Notes: generated by a model not told the origin, from the sequence alone. Numbered from the stretch's first letter, positions 53,205 through 62,639 are shown. The stretch: 64,000 bases of DNA from CAYQEC01 sp964416425 (GCA_964416425.1 CAYQEC010000003.1:89465-153464); one strand, 5' to 3'. Program-made: numbers and translations.

Positions 53205-54232
53205 CACCGCCTCCCGGTGTCCTCGATGTACATGGCGTCCCCGAAGGAGAGGAAACGGTACCCGGCATCGAGCGCATGCCGGTAGACGGCGCGCCACCGC
53301 TCCCCGAGCATGGCCGCCACCATGACGACCAGGGTGGTCGCGGGGGCATGAAAGTTGGTGAGAACCCCGTCGACCACCTCGAACCGGTAGCCCGGGGTGA
53401 CGAAGAGATCGCTCTCGCCCGCCCCGGGGCGCACCACGCCTCCCCCGGCGGCTGCCGTCTCCAGGGTTCGCACCACCGTGGTTCCCACCGCGATGACGCG
53501 GCTCCCGCGGTGACGGGCGGCCGCCACCGCGTCCACCGCGGCAGCGGGAACGCGGTAGCGCTCGCGGTGCATGACGTGGTCGTCGATGGTCGGCACCGCG
53601 ATCGGGCGAAACGTGTCGAGTCCCACTTCGAGCTCGACCGCGGTGCGCCGGATGCCGTGCGCCTCGAGGCGGGCCAGCAGCTCCGGCGTGAAATGCAGGC
53701 CGGCGGTGGGCGCCGCCGCCGACCCGACGGTCGTGGCGAACACGGTCTGGTACCGCTCCGGGTCGGGGAGCTCGCCGTGGAAGTAGGGCGGCAGCGGAAC
53801 CGTCCCGATCCGTGCCACCGCCTCCTCGATGTCGCCGTCGCCCTGGAGGGCGATTACGACCATGCCGCGTTCCGGTGCCGTCCGCACCTCAGCCCGCAGC
53901 GCGCCGAGGTCGAGCGCCGTCCCGGGGCGGATCCGCCGGGCCGGCTTGATCAGGGCTTCCCACAGTTCCGAGTCGCGGCGCCGGATCAGCAGCACCTCGA
54001 CCGCTCCGCCGCTGTCGACCTTGACCCCGTGCAGCCGGGCGGCCCGGACCCGGGTCCGGTTCACCACCAGCAGGTCCCCGGGGTGGAGCAAGTCGGGGAG
54101 GTCAGAGAACCGCCGGTCCTCCAGGGTGGCGGTGACGAGGAGGCGGGCGGCGTCCCGCGGTTCGATCGCCGCCTGGGCGATGGCGTCCGGCGGCAGGTCG
54201 TAGTGGTAGTCGGCGGTGGCACGGGAGGTCAC
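53204..54232 (-). CDS. queA: S-adenosylmethionine:tRNA ribosyltransferase-isomerase
   Basis: Transfers and isomerises the ribosyl group of SAM onto preQ1-tRNA to give epoxyqueuosine. The 342-residue protein has the N-terminal YDLPPDAIAQ, GDLLVVNRTRV and the C-terminal TAGLHFT, GLDTFRPI and TNFHAPATTLVVM signatures. The start is GTG at 54232; the longer frame runs antisense through the CHAD gene. It precedes tgt directly. Final epoxyqueuosine reductase (QueG/QueH) is not in the window. Confidence 0.95.
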   Translation of the reverse strand: MTSRATADYHYDLPPDAIAQAAIEPRDAARLLVTATLEDRRFSDLPDLLHPGDLLVVNRTRVRAARLHGVKVDSGGAVEVLLIRRRDSELWEALIKPARRIRPGTALDLGALRAEVRTAPERGMVVIALQGDGDIEEAVARIGTVPLPPYFHGELPDPERYQTVFATTVGSAAAPTAGLHFTPELLARLEAHGIRRTAVELEVGLDTFRPIAVPTIDDHVMHRERYRVPAAAVDAVAAARHRGSRVIAVGTTVVRTLETAAAGGGVVRPGAGESDLFVTPGYRFEVVDGVLTNFHAPATTLVVMVAAMLGERWRAVYRHALDAGYRFLSFGDAMYIEDTGRR

Positions 54233-54337
54233 CCGTTCCAGGCTAGGAGGCCCGCCGGGCCCGGTGGCCGGCAAGGAGCCCTCTCGCCGTCGCCGGCGGC
54301 GCGCAGTACGCTCGGGACCTCGCAAAGGAGCACCGCC

Positions 54338-55519
54338 ATGCCTGAGGCCGGAACGCCCACCCTCTACGACCGCACCGACCGGCCCGGTCGGCCCGATCCC
54401 GAGCCGGCGGATCCCGTCTCCGCCGCACCGCCCGTCTACGCCGCCGACGACGCCCTCGAGGAGGTCCGCGGCGATCACGAGCCGCTCCTGCCACACCGCC
54501 CGCCGGTCCCGGCGATCCCCCCCGGCTCCCCGACGTTCACCGCTCCCGAACCGAAACGCCATTCGCTCTGCCTTCGCGCCGACGAGCCGCTCTCCTTCGC
54601 CCTCCGCCGCGTCGCCCTCGATCAGTTCGCCGTGGCCATCGACGGTCTCGCCGACCTCGGTGACGATCGTGACACCGTGGTGCACGAGGCCCGCAAGGCG
54701 TTGAAGCGGCTCCGTGGCATGTTGCGGCTCGTCCGCGACGAGATCGGCTACGAGGTGTACCGCAACGAGAACGTGGTCCTGCGCGACGTGGGACGGCAAC
54801 TCGCCCCGGTCCGTGACTCGTGGGTGATGGCGACCACGGTTCGCCACCTCGAGGAGGCCGCCCCGGTGGCCCTACCGGCCGGGACCTACACCGCCCTCCA
54901 CGATCGGCTCATGCTGCGTCACCTCCAGGTCACCGACGAGACCCTCGCCGACCGGCAACGCATGCTCGACGTCGGAACGACACTGCGTACCGCCCGGGCC
55001 CGATTCGCGTCGTGGCCGGTCGCCGACGCCGTGGTCGAGACCGGGGAGGCCCCGGTCCGGCACCGCATTCCGGACGCCTTCAGCGCCATGGACCGTGGCA
55101 TCGAGCGGGTCTATCGCCGGGGCCGCCGCGCCATGCGTGCCGCCTACCGGACCCCGGCCGAGCTCACGTTCCACGAGTGGCGGAAGCGGGTGAAGTACCT
55201 CCGCTACCAGGTGGAGGCCCTCAACCTGCTGTGGCCCAACATGCTGGGCACCTTGGAAGCCTCGCTCGGCGAGCTGGCCGACGTGCTCGGCGACGAGCAC
55301 GACCTCGCCGTGCTGGGGGTGATGGTGACCTCGGACCGGCAGCTGCTCCCGGTCGACACCGAGCGCTATAGCTTCCTCACCGCCGTCGCCCGGCAGCGCA
55401 TGGCCCAGCAGCGCCGTGCTTTCGGGATCGGGCTGCGGGCCTATGCCGAGGCGCCGCCGGCGTTCGTGGCGCGGATCCGCGCCTATTGGCGCACCGCGGT
55501 GCTGCCACCCCGCCGCTGA
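54338..55519 (+). CDS. CHAD domain protein
   Basis: A 393-residue protein with a Pro/Asp-rich, probably disordered N-terminus (1-80) and a CHAD domain (about 85-385), a helical bundle whose conserved lysines, arginines and histidines bind polyphosphate. Recognisable pieces are VHEARKALKRLRGMLRL (about 112-128) and FHEWRKRVKYLRYQVEAL (about 278-295), one in each half of the domain. The ATG at 54338 has AAGGAG eight bases upstream. It is divergent from queA and ends four bases from ruvB, on opposite strands. No CYTH domain is attached. Confidence 0.88.
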   Translation: MPEAGTPTLYDRTDRPGRPDPEPADPVSAAPPVYAADDALEEVRGDHEPLLPHRPPVPAIPPGSPTFTAPEPKRHSLCLRADEPLSFALRRVALDQFAVAIDGLADLGDDRDTVVHEARKALKRLRGMLRLVRDEIGYEVYRNENVVLRDVGRQLAPVRDSWVMATTVRHLEEAAPVALPAGTYTALHDRLMLRHLQVTDETLADRQRMLDVGTTLRTARARFASWPVADAVVETGEAPVRHRIPDAFSAMDRGIERVYRRGRRAMRAAYRTPAELTFHEWRKRVKYLRYQVEALNLLWPNMLGTLEASLGELADVLGDEHDLAVLGVMVTSDRQLLPVDTERYSFLTAVARQRMAQQRRAFGIGLRAYAEAPPAFVARIRAYWRTAVLPPRR

Positions 55520-55523
55520 CGGG

Positions 55524-56552
55524 TCACATCAGGCGAGTCTGTTCCTGTCCCGCTTCGGGCGGGTCGATCCCGAGGTGCCGGTAGGCGCGGGCCGTCGCCA
55601 CCCGGCCCCGCGGGGTCCGCTTGAGGAAACCCTCCTGCAAGAGGAATGGCTCGTAGGCGTCCTCGACGGTCTCCGGTTCCTCGCCGACGGCGATCGCCAG
55701 GGTGGAGAGGCCGACCGGCCCGCCCCCGAACTTGACGATCACGGCTTCGAGCACCGCCCGGTCGACCTTGTCGAGGCCGATCGCATCAACCTCGAAGACT
55801 TCGAGGGCGGCGTCGGCGGTGGCGGCGTCCACCCGGCCGTCGGAACGGACCGTGGCGAAGTCCCGGACCCGTCGCAGCAGGCGGTTGGCGATGCGGGGCG
55901 TTCCGCGGCTGCGGCGGGCGATCGCTTCGGCGCCGTCGGCGGTGACTTCGACCTCGAGGATGCCGGCCGAGCGGCCCACGATCGCTCCCAGCTCCTCGGC
56001 CTGGTAGTAGTCGAGACGGGCCACGTACCCGAAACGGTCCCGCAGCGGCGGCGCCACCCGGCCGACCCGGGTCGTCGCTCCCACCAGGGTGAAGGGCGCC
56101 AGATCGAGCCGGATGGAGCGGGCGGCGGGGCCCTTGCCGACCACGATGTCGAGCTGGAAATCCTCCATCGCCGGGTAGAGCACCTCCTCGACCTGGCGGG
56201 GCAGCCGGTGGATCTCGTCGATGAAGAGCACGTCCCCGGCGTCGAGGTTGGTGATGACGGCGGCCAGGTCGCCCGGGCGTTCCAGCGCCGGGCCCGAGGT
56301 GGGATGGAACTGGGCCCCCATCTCGGCGGCGAGGATCCCGGCCAAGGACGTCTTCCCGAGTCCCGGCGGGCCGGAGAAGAGCACGTGATCGACCGCCTCG
56401 GCCCGGCTCCGAGCGGCCTCGATGAGGATGGCGAGCCGTTCCTTGAGGGAGGCCTGACCCACGAAGTCCTCCATCCGGCGGGGCCGGAGGCCGACGTCGA
56501 GCGCCACGTCCTCCGGCAGGCCCTCGGTAGCCAGCAGGCCTTCCTCGCGCAT
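55524..56552 (-). CDS. ruvB: Holliday junction branch migration ATPase RuvB
   Basis: The 342-residue AAA+ motor drives branch migration with RuvA. Walker A GPPGLGKTS (about 63-71), Walker B FIDEIHRL, sensor ATTRVG, arginine finger region PLRDRFG, and a winged-helix C-terminal domain with RTPRGRVAT are present. ATG at 56552 is favoured over the TTG two codons upstream because GAGGA is eight bases before it. Confidence 0.96.
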   Translation of the reverse strand: MREEGLLATEGLPEDVALDVGLRPRRMEDFVGQASLKERLAILIEAARSRAEAVDHVLFSGPPGLGKTSLAGILAAEMGAQFHPTSGPALERPGDLAAVITNLDAGDVLFIDEIHRLPRQVEEVLYPAMEDFQLDIVVGKGPAARSIRLDLAPFTLVGATTRVGRVAPPLRDRFGYVARLDYYQAEELGAIVGRSAGILEVEVTADGAEAIARRSRGTPRIANRLLRRVRDFATVRSDGRVDAATADAALEVFEVDAIGLDKVDRAVLEAVIVKFGGGPVGLSTLAIAVGEEPETVEDAYEPFLLQEGFLKRTPRGRVATARAYRHLGIDPPEAGQEQTRLM

Positions 56553-56571
56553 GGTCAACTTCCTCTTCTCG

Positions 56572-57153
56572 TCAGGCGCGGCGCTGCTTGCCGAGCTCTT
56601 GCAGGGACATCCGGAGGGTCTCCTCCAGCGACAGGTCGGCGGGGAGCTCCCGCATCGCCCGATGGATCTCGGCGGTCTGGTAGCCGAGGCCCTCGAGCGC
56701 CTGCCGCACCTCGGCGGTGACGGACCCGCTCGACGGCAGCTCGGCGTCGGGCAGCTCCAGCTTGGGGCGCAGCTCGAGCATCAGCTTCTGGGCGCTGCGG
56801 GTGCCGATCCCGGGGACGGCGGTGAGCGAGGCGGCGTCGTCGGCGAGCACGGCCCGGCGCAGCTCGTCGGGGCGCAACGTCGCCAGGATCGCCAACGCCA
56901 GTTTGGGACCGACGCCCGACACCGCCACCAGCAGCCGGAAGAGCCCCCGTTCGTCCTCGGAGGCGAAGCCGTAGAGCTGCAGCACGTCCTCACGGACGTG
57001 GAGATGGGTGTGGAGCACCGCCTCCTCCCCCACCGCGGGCAGCTCGGCGAGCCCGGTGGGGGTCACCGCCACCTCGTACCCGACCCCGGCGACGTCGAGC
57101 ACCACCCGGTCGGCGCTCTTGGACGCCAGCAGGCCGCGCAGCCGCCCGATCAC
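56572..57153 (-). CDS. ruvA: Holliday junction DNA helicase subunit RuvA
   Basis: The 193-residue protein binds four-way junctions. It has an N-terminal OB domain (MIGRLRGLLASK), two helix-hairpin-helix motifs (LLVAVSGVGPKLALAIL and LTAVPGIGTRSAQKLMLEL) and a C-terminal RuvB-binding domain. GTG at 57153 overlaps the ruvC stop (GTGA). Order ruvC-ruvA-ruvB is standard. Confidence 0.95.
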   Translation of the reverse strand: MIGRLRGLLASKSADRVVLDVAGVGYEVAVTPTGLAELPAVGEEAVLHTHLHVREDVLQLYGFASEDERGLFRLLVAVSGVGPKLALAILATLRPDELRRAVLADDAASLTAVPGIGTRSAQKLMLELRPKLELPDAELPSSGSVTAEVRQALEGLGYQTAEIHRAMRELPADLSLEETLRMSLQELGKQRRA

Positions 57154-57650
57154 GGGGACACCTGCCGCAACGCCCGCCGCAGCGGCATCGCCTGGGCGTG
57201 GCACAGCGCCACCGCCAGGGCATCGGCCGCGTCGGCGGGGGTGGGAACCGTCGGGAGCCGGAGCCGCATCGCGACCACCTCCCCGACCTGGGCCTTGGGG
57301 GCGCCGCCAAAACCGGTGAGCGCCATCTTCACCGCCGACGGCGTGTACTCGTGGATCACGATCCCGGCCTGGGCGGCGGCGAGCAGCAGCACGCCCGAGG
57401 CGCGCCCCACCGAGGTGGCGGTCTGCAGGTTCCGGTTGACGAAGACCTGCTCGATGGCGACCTCGTCGGGACGGTGGTCGGCGAGCAGCTCGGTGACGTC
57501 GCGGTGCAGCTCGGCGAGCCGCTCGGCGATCGGGAGGTCGGGACTGGTCCGGATCACCCCGGCGACGGTGGCCCGGATCGAGGCGCCGGCGATCTCGACC
57601 ATTCCGTAGCCGGTGGTCGACAAACCTGGATCGATGCCGAGTACGAACAT
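57150..57650 (-). CDS. ruvC: Holliday junction resolvase RuvC
   Basis: The 166-residue endonuclease cuts Holliday junctions symmetrically. The four acidic residues of the RNase H-like site appear in LGIDPG (D7), IEQVF, and the DAADALA cluster. The ATG at 57650 gives the standard N-terminus MFVLGIDPG with AGGGA a few bases upstream; the upstream extension is rejected. Confidence 0.95.
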   Translation of the reverse strand: MFVLGIDPGLSTTGYGMVEIAGASIRATVAGVIRTSPDLPIAERLAELHRDVTELLADHRPDEVAIEQVFVNRNLQTATSVGRASGVLLLAAAQAGIVIHEYTPSAVKMALTGFGGAPKAQVGEVVAMRLRLPTVPTPADAADALAVALCHAQAMPLRRALRQVSP

Positions 57651-57723
57651 ATGTTCCCTGAGATTAGAGGGAGCCGGGCCCAACTCCAAGGATGCGCCGC
57701 CGGCGGCGGCGACCCCGCGGTGG

Positions 57724-58461
57724 TCAGCTCACCTCGGAGAGCACCTCGTCGGGGATGTCGAAGTTGGCGTACACCGACTGCACGTCGTCGAGGTCCTCGA
57801 GGGCGTCGACGAGGCGTAGCACCTTGGGGGCGTTGGTGGCGTCGACGGGGACCGTGGTGGTGGGAAGCTGGGTCACCTCGGCGGATTCCACCGTCACCTC
57901 GGCGGCTTCGAGGGCGGCCCGTACCGCCGGCAGGTCGCCGGGCGCCGAGATGACCTCCCACTGCTGCTCGGAGGGGCGGACGTCCTCGGCCCCGCTCTCC
58001 AGAGCGGCCAGCATCACGACGTCCTCGTCCCCCTCGACCAGCACGTAGCCCTTCTGCTCGAAGAGGTAGGCGACCGACCCAGGCTCGCCGAGGCTCCCCC
58101 CGTGGCGGGTGAAGGCGGCCCGGACGTCGGCGGCTGCCCGGTTGCGGTTGTCGGTGAGGACGAGCACGTAGAGCGCCACTCCCCCCGGTGCGTAGCCCTC
58201 GTACCAGATCTCCTCGTACTGGACGCCGTCCTGGTCGCCGGCGCCGCGGGCGACCGCCCGCTCGATGTTGTCCTTGGGCACCGAGGCGTCCTTGGCCTTC
58301 TGCACCGCCGTCGCCAGCGCCGCGTTGCCGGTCAGGTCGGCGCCTCCCTGGCGGGCCGCCGCCTCGATCGCCCGGATCAGCTTGGCGAACAGCTTGCCGC
58401 GCCGGGCGTCCTGCCGGCCCTTGCGGTGTTTGATGTTCGCCCACTTCGAATGTCCCGACAT
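57724..58461 (-). CDS. yebC: YebC/TACO1-family protein
   Basis: A 245-residue protein of the family described as transcription regulators and, more recently, as translation factors relieving polyproline stalling. It begins MSGHSKWANIKHRKG and contains GKLFAKLIRAIEAAARQGG (about 22-40) and YEGYAPGGVAL. The ATG shares a base with the pdxT stop. In actinobacteria it usually stands between pdxT and ruvC, as here. Confidence 0.95.
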   Translation of the reverse strand: MSGHSKWANIKHRKGRQDARRGKLFAKLIRAIEAAARQGGADLTGNAALATAVQKAKDASVPKDNIERAVARGAGDQDGVQYEEIWYEGYAPGGVALYVLVLTDNRNRAAADVRAAFTRHGGSLGEPGSVAYLFEQKGYVLVEGDEDVVMLAALESGAEDVRPSEQQWEVISAPGDLPAVRAALEAAEVTVESAEVTQLPTTTVPVDATNAPKVLRLVDALEDLDDVQSVYANFDIPDEVLSEVS

Positions 58462-59051
58462 CACCGCTCCTTTCGGGCCAGGTCCAGCAGCATCTGGTGG
58501 ATGCGGGTGTCGCCCGTCAGCTCGGGGTGGAACGCCGTCGCCAGGATACGGCCCTGGCGCACGAACACGGGCCGCAGTTCCCCCGAGTCCGGGTCGGCGA
58601 CCGAGGTGAGCACCTCGACGCCGGTGCCCAGCTTGTCGATCCACGGCGCCCGGATGAACACCGCGTGCACCGGTTCCTCCTCCCCCGCGATCGGGAGATC
58701 CTCTTCGAACGAGTCCACCTGCCGCCCGAAGGCGTTGCGCTCCACGATGACGTCGAGCACCCCGAGCTGGGGCTGGACAGGTCCGGTGGTCGCCGCCGCC
58801 AGGAAGATCATGCCGGCGCACGTCCCGAGCACGGGGAGCCCGGCGACGACGACGTCCCGCAACGGGTCGATCAGACCGTAGATCTGGGCGAGGCGGCCGA
58901 TGGCGGTCGACTCGCCGCCGGGGATCACGAGAGCATCGAGGCCCTCGAGGTCGTCCGAAAGTCGTACCTCCACGGTTTCCACCTCCATGCCGGCCAGCAG
59001 CGAGAGGTGCTCCCGGAAGTCACCCTGGAGCGCAAGGACCCCGACCCGCAC
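58461..59051 (-). CDS. pdxT: Pyridoxal 5'-phosphate synthase glutaminase subunit PdxT
   Basis: A 196-residue class I-type glutaminase that supplies ammonia to PdxS. It has IPGGEST (43-49), the nucleophile C78 in LGTCAGM and the histidine/glutamate pair in AFHPEL near the end. GTG start at 59051, three bases after the pdxS stop. Confidence 0.95.
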   Translation of the reverse strand: MRVGVLALQGDFREHLSLLAGMEVETVEVRLSDDLEGLDALVIPGGESTAIGRLAQIYGLIDPLRDVVVAGLPVLGTCAGMIFLAAATTGPVQPQLGVLDVIVERNAFGRQVDSFEEDLPIAGEEEPVHAVFIRAPWIDKLGTGVEVLTSVADPDSGELRPVFVRQGRILATAFHPELTGDTRIHQMLLDLARKER

Positions 59052-59054
59052 GGC

Positions 59055-59948
59055 TCACAGCCCCCGGTCTTGCATCCGCTCGGCGGGGGGGATGGTGTCG
59101 ATGTTGAGGCCGACCATCGCTTCGCCGAGGTTGCGGGACACCTTGGCGATCTTGTCCGGGTCGCGGTAGAAGGTCGTGGCCTCCACGATCGCCCGGGCCC
59201 GCTGCGCCGGGTTACCGGACTTGAAGACGCCCGATCCGACGAAGATCCCGTCACACCCGAGCTGCATCATCAACGCCGCGTCGGACGGGGTGGCAATCCC
59301 GCCGGCGGCGAAGTTGACGACGGGGAGCCGTCCCGTGGAGGCGACCTCCTTGACCAGATCGTACGGGGCCTGGAGGTCCTTGGCGGCGGACATCAGCTCG
59401 TCGGAGCCGAGGGTGGTGAGGCGCCGGATCTGGGCGTTCATCATCCTCATGTGCTTGACGGCCTCCACCACGTTGCCGGTGCCCGGCTCGCCTTTGGTAC
59501 GGATCATGGCGGCGCCCTCTCCGATGCGGCGCAGCGCCTCGCCCAGATTGCGGGCGCCGCACACGAACGGCACGGTGAACGCCCACTTGTCGACGTGAAG
59601 GTCGTCGACCGGGGTGAGGACCTCGCTCTCGTCGATGTAGTCGACACCGAGCGACTGCAGCACCTGAGCCTCGACAAAATGACCGATGCGAGCCTTCGCC
59701 ATCACCGGGATCGAGACGGCGTGGATGATCTCGTCGACCTTGCCCGGATCGGCCATCCGGGCCACGCCGCCGTGGGCGCGGATGTCGGCGGGAACCCGCT
59801 CCAGCGCCATCACCGCGACCGCGCCGGCTTCCTCGGCGATCTTGGCCTGCTCGGCGTTGACGACGTCCATGATGACGCCGCCCTTCAACATCTCGGCCAA
59901 ACCGCGCTTGACACGGTCCGTGCCGTGCTCGACCGATGGAGTCGACAT
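59055..59948 (-). CDS. pdxS: Pyridoxal 5'-phosphate synthase subunit PdxS
   Basis: The 297-residue lyase builds PLP from ribose 5-phosphate, glyceraldehyde 3-phosphate and ammonia in a 12-mer with PdxT. Conserved MLKGGVIMDVVNAEQA, the catalytic lysine in VMAKARIGHF, a second lysine in IRTKGEPGTG and FAAGGIATPSDAA are present. GAGGAG stands six bases before the ATG. It begins the pdxS-pdxT-yebC-ruvCAB series. Confidence 0.97.
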   Translation of the reverse strand: MSTPSVEHGTDRVKRGLAEMLKGGVIMDVVNAEQAKIAEEAGAVAVMALERVPADIRAHGGVARMADPGKVDEIIHAVSIPVMAKARIGHFVEAQVLQSLGVDYIDESEVLTPVDDLHVDKWAFTVPFVCGARNLGEALRRIGEGAAMIRTKGEPGTGNVVEAVKHMRMMNAQIRRLTTLGSDELMSAAKDLQAPYDLVKEVASTGRLPVVNFAAGGIATPSDAALMMQLGCDGIFVGSGVFKSGNPAQRARAIVEATTFYRDPDKIAKVSRNLGEAMVGLNIDTIPPAERMQDRGL

Positions 59949-60017
59949 GTGGTGCTCCTCACGGAGGGGGGACCCTTCAGTCTACCGGGAGGCTCCAACG
60001 CCGGAGCGCACCGGTGG

Positions 60018-61043
60018 TCAGCGCCGCCGGGCGTCCTCGTAGGCGGCCACGTACCCGGCGAGCACGGCGCTGCGGTCGAAGCGGCGCACCCGCTCCGCGG
60101 CCCGTTCCCGCAGCCGGTCGCGGCGGGCGTCGTCGCCCAGCAACGAGATCAGAACCTGGGCCAGCCCGTCAGGGTCGCCGGGGGCGCACAGCACGCCGGC
60201 GTCGCCGACGACGTGGGTGAACGCCGGCAATGCCGAGGCGACGACGGCGCATCCCGAGGCCATCGCCTCGGCGAGCACGATCCCGAAGCTCTCCCCGCCC
60301 CGGGCCGGGGCGCAGAACACGTCCGCCTCGGCCAGGAGGCGCCGTTTCTCGTCGTCGGAGACTCGCCCGACCGGGCGGATCCCCGGCGAGGGAGCCGCCG
60401 CCACGGTGGCCACCAGCTCGGCGTCCGGCACCGCCGCCCGCACCCGGGGCCAGGCGGCCACCAGCACGTCGTAACCCTTGCGCGGCTCGTCCCGGCCCAG
60501 GAACATCACCCGGCGCGGCACGTGCGGGCCGGTGGCGAAGGACGCGGTGTCGAGACCGTTGGGAACCACTCGGTAGGGCCCGAGACGGGAGATGGCGCCG
60601 CCGGCAACCGGGCTCACCGCGGTGACGACGTCGAGCCCGTGGATCACCCTGCGCAGCAGTCGACCGGTCCGCCGGTACAGCGTTCGCAGCAGCCGGGACG
60701 GGTCGGCGTGGAACGTCCCCACGGTGGCCACGTCGTCGAGGCGGGCCGCGGCGAGGGACACGAACGGCATGGCCGGCTCGTGGACGTGAACGACGTCGGC
60801 GCCGGCGACCGCACGCCGCACCGCCCGTCCCACCCGGGGGTCGAGGGCGATGGGGGCACGGGAGCCGTTGGCGGGAATCGCGTAGGCCTTCCCCACCGAG
60901 ATCGCTCCCTCCGGCGCCTCCCCGGGGCCCACCACCCAGGCTTCGTGCCCGGCGGCGTCGAGCCATTCGGCGAGCCGGAACACCTGATCCTGTACCCCGC
61001 CGGGCGCCGCCAGGTCGTAGGGGCTCACGATTGCCACCTTCAT
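60018..61043 (-). CDS. pimA: GT4 glycosyltransferase, PimA-like (phosphatidylinositol mannosyltransferase)
   Basis: A 341-residue GT-B enzyme. The N-terminal domain has SPYDLAAPGGVQDQV (8-22) as in PimA, and VHVHEPAMPF. The C-terminal domain has the GT4 donor-binding motif GGESFGIVLAEAMASG. With the PgsA and PatA-like genes upstream it forms the usual phosphatidylinositol mannoside cluster. GDP-mannose to PI is the expected reaction, but the sugar and acceptor are inferred from synteny. Confidence 0.85.
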   Translation of the reverse strand: MKVAIVSPYDLAAPGGVQDQVFRLAEWLDAAGHEAWVVGPGEAPEGAISVGKAYAIPANGSRAPIALDPRVGRAVRRAVAGADVVHVHEPAMPFVSLAAARLDDVATVGTFHADPSRLLRTLYRRTGRLLRRVIHGLDVVTAVSPVAGGAISRLGPYRVVPNGLDTASFATGPHVPRRVMFLGRDEPRKGYDVLVAAWPRVRAAVPDAELVATVAAAPSPGIRPVGRVSDDEKRRLLAEADVFCAPARGGESFGIVLAEAMASGCAVVASALPAFTHVVGDAGVLCAPGDPDGLAQVLISLLGDDARRDRLRERAAERVRRFDRSAVLAGYVAAYEDARRR

Positions 61044-61930
61044 GTCGCCGCTTCCTCTCGGTCCGACGGCCAGTTGGGCACGAAGAGGTGCCACTGGTCG
61101 GGAGCGACCCGGATGATGTCCTCGAACACGGCCGCGCAGAGTTGCGCCCCCAGCGCCACCCGCTCCTCGCGGGTGGGCGCGTCGGGGATCTGCAGCGGCG
61201 CGTGCACCACGAAGCGGTGGCCCCGCCCCTTCTTGAAGTAGGCGCCGACCGGAAAGAGGGCGGCACCGGTGCGTTCCGCCAGAGCGACCGGCCCCGCCGG
61301 GATCGTCGTCTTCTCCCCGAAGTACTCGACCTCGACCCCCCGACCCGAAAGGTCGCGATCGGCCACCAGCGCCACCGTGCCCCCGGCCTCGAGCCGAGCA
61401 ACCAGCTCACGGGTGATCCGACTCCCCTTGCCGGTGAGCACCACCTCGATCCCCATCTGATTCCGCACCTTCACGAACCACTCGACGATGCGCCGGTTGG
61501 GGAGCCGCTCGGCGACCGCCAAGACCGGGATCCCGATCTGCTCCGCCTTGGCCCCGGCCGCGTCCCAGTTGCCGAGATGCGGAAGGGCGAGCACGATGCC
61601 GCGACCAGCGGCGACGGCCGCTTCGATGCGCTCCATGCCGATCAGGTCACCGTGGTCGAGGAACTGCTGCTTGTGCCGGGCCCGCACCCAGAAGACCTCG
61701 GCCCAGTAGCGGCCGTAGCTGGCGAACATGCGGCGTGTCGTGGACTTCAGAGCCGCATCGTCGCCGAGCACCCGACGGAGATGGCGTTGCACGAGCCGGC
61801 GACGGCGACGCGCCAGATAGAAGGCGAGGGTTCCGAGCGCCTCGCCGGTGCGGCGCATGACCGGCTCGGGGAGCAGCCCGAACACGGCGTCGAACGCCCG
61901 GTAGGCGAGGTAGCCGGCCGCCTCCCTCAC
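61040..61930 (-). CDS. Lysophospholipid acyltransferase family protein (PatA-like)
   Basis: A 296-residue HtrB/LpxL-fold acyltransferase with the HX4D catalytic motif HLGNWD and VADRDLSGRGVEVEYFG (about residues 180-196). In mycobacteria the homologue PatA acylates PIM mannose. It lies between pgsA and pimA with overlaps on both sides (GTGA, ATGA), supporting the same role. GTG start at 61930; the longer frame lies in pgsA. Confidence 0.85.
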   Translation of the reverse strand: MREAAGYLAYRAFDAVFGLLPEPVMRRTGEALGTLAFYLARRRRRLVQRHLRRVLGDDAALKSTTRRMFASYGRYWAEVFWVRARHKQQFLDHGDLIGMERIEAAVAAGRGIVLALPHLGNWDAAGAKAEQIGIPVLAVAERLPNRRIVEWFVKVRNQMGIEVVLTGKGSRITRELVARLEAGGTVALVADRDLSGRGVEVEYFGEKTTIPAGPVALAERTGAALFPVGAYFKKGRGHRFVVHAPLQIPDAPTREERVALGAQLCAAVFEDIIRVAPDQWHLFVPNWPSDREEAAT

Positions 61931-62514
61931 GGCGTCAGCTGTTGCCAAGTCCGCCGGATCCTCTGGCCCACGGTGAGCCCCGACAGCACCACGTAGATCC
62001 ACAGGACCGGGAAGATGATGGTGAGGCCGAGCCCGTCGATGCCGACCCCGGTCAGCACGAGGATCATGCGCTCCGCCCGTCCCATCCAGCCACCCCGACC
62101 CTCCGCTCCCCAGCTCTCGGCCTTGGCCCGCACGTAGGGGATGAGGAGGGAGAAGGCCAAGCCGAACATGCACAGCATGAGGGCCGTCTCATCGTGGCGG
62201 AGGCTGAAGGCGAGGCCGGCGAGGATAGCGATCTCCCCGAAGCGGTCCGACATGGTGTCGACGAAGGCCCCCCGGATCGATGCGGTGCCTTGCAGGCGCG
62301 CCAGTGGACCGTCGAGGGCATCGAAGAGGGCCCCGACCCCGGCGACGAAGGCACCCACCAAGTACTCGTTGTTGGCGAGCAGGATCGCACCGCAGATCGT
62401 CACTACCAGCCCGATCAGGGTGACCGCGGTGGGAGTGAGGCGCGCCTTGGAGAGGGCACCTGCGATGGGGTCCAGTATCGGGGCGATTCGGCTGCGCCCT
62501 CTGAGGTCGAGCAC
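61927..62514 (-). CDS. pgsA: CDP-alcohol phosphatidyltransferase (phosphatidylinositol phosphate synthase-like)
   Basis: A 195-residue integral membrane enzyme with the CDP-alcohol transferase motif DG-x2-AR-x8-G-x3-D-x3-D, visible as DGPLAR followed by GAFVDTMSD. In actinobacteria the enzyme at this position joins CDP-diacylglycerol and inositol phosphate. The GTG at 62514 has AAGGAG at six bases and gives a normal N-terminus; the ATG at 62586 has no properly spaced ribosome site. Confidence 0.88.
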   Translation of the reverse strand: MLDLRGRSRIAPILDPIAGALSKARLTPTAVTLIGLVVTICGAILLANNEYLVGAFVAGVGALFDALDGPLARLQGTASIRGAFVDTMSDRFGEIAILAGLAFSLRHDETALMLCMFGLAFSLLIPYVRAKAESWGAEGRGGWMGRAERMILVLTGVGIDGLGLTIIFPVLWIYVVLSGLTVGQRIRRTWQQLTP

Positions 62515-62571
62515 TCGGGTCTCCTTCCGATCCGCAAAGGTACCACGGGGACCGAACGCATTCTCCCTGGC

Positions 62572-62577
62572 TACACT
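62572..62577 (+). promoter_or_regulatory. Possible citrate synthase -10 (TACACT)
   Basis: TACACT in the gap between divergent pgsA and citrate synthase could be a -10 for the plus-strand gene, 63 bases before its TTG start. There is no good -35; low support. Confidence 0.25.
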
Positions 62578-62639
62578 CTGAGCCATTCCTGTTGTCGTGC
62601 GACATCCGCCTGTGACGTGACCCAGAAGGAGGGCAACGC

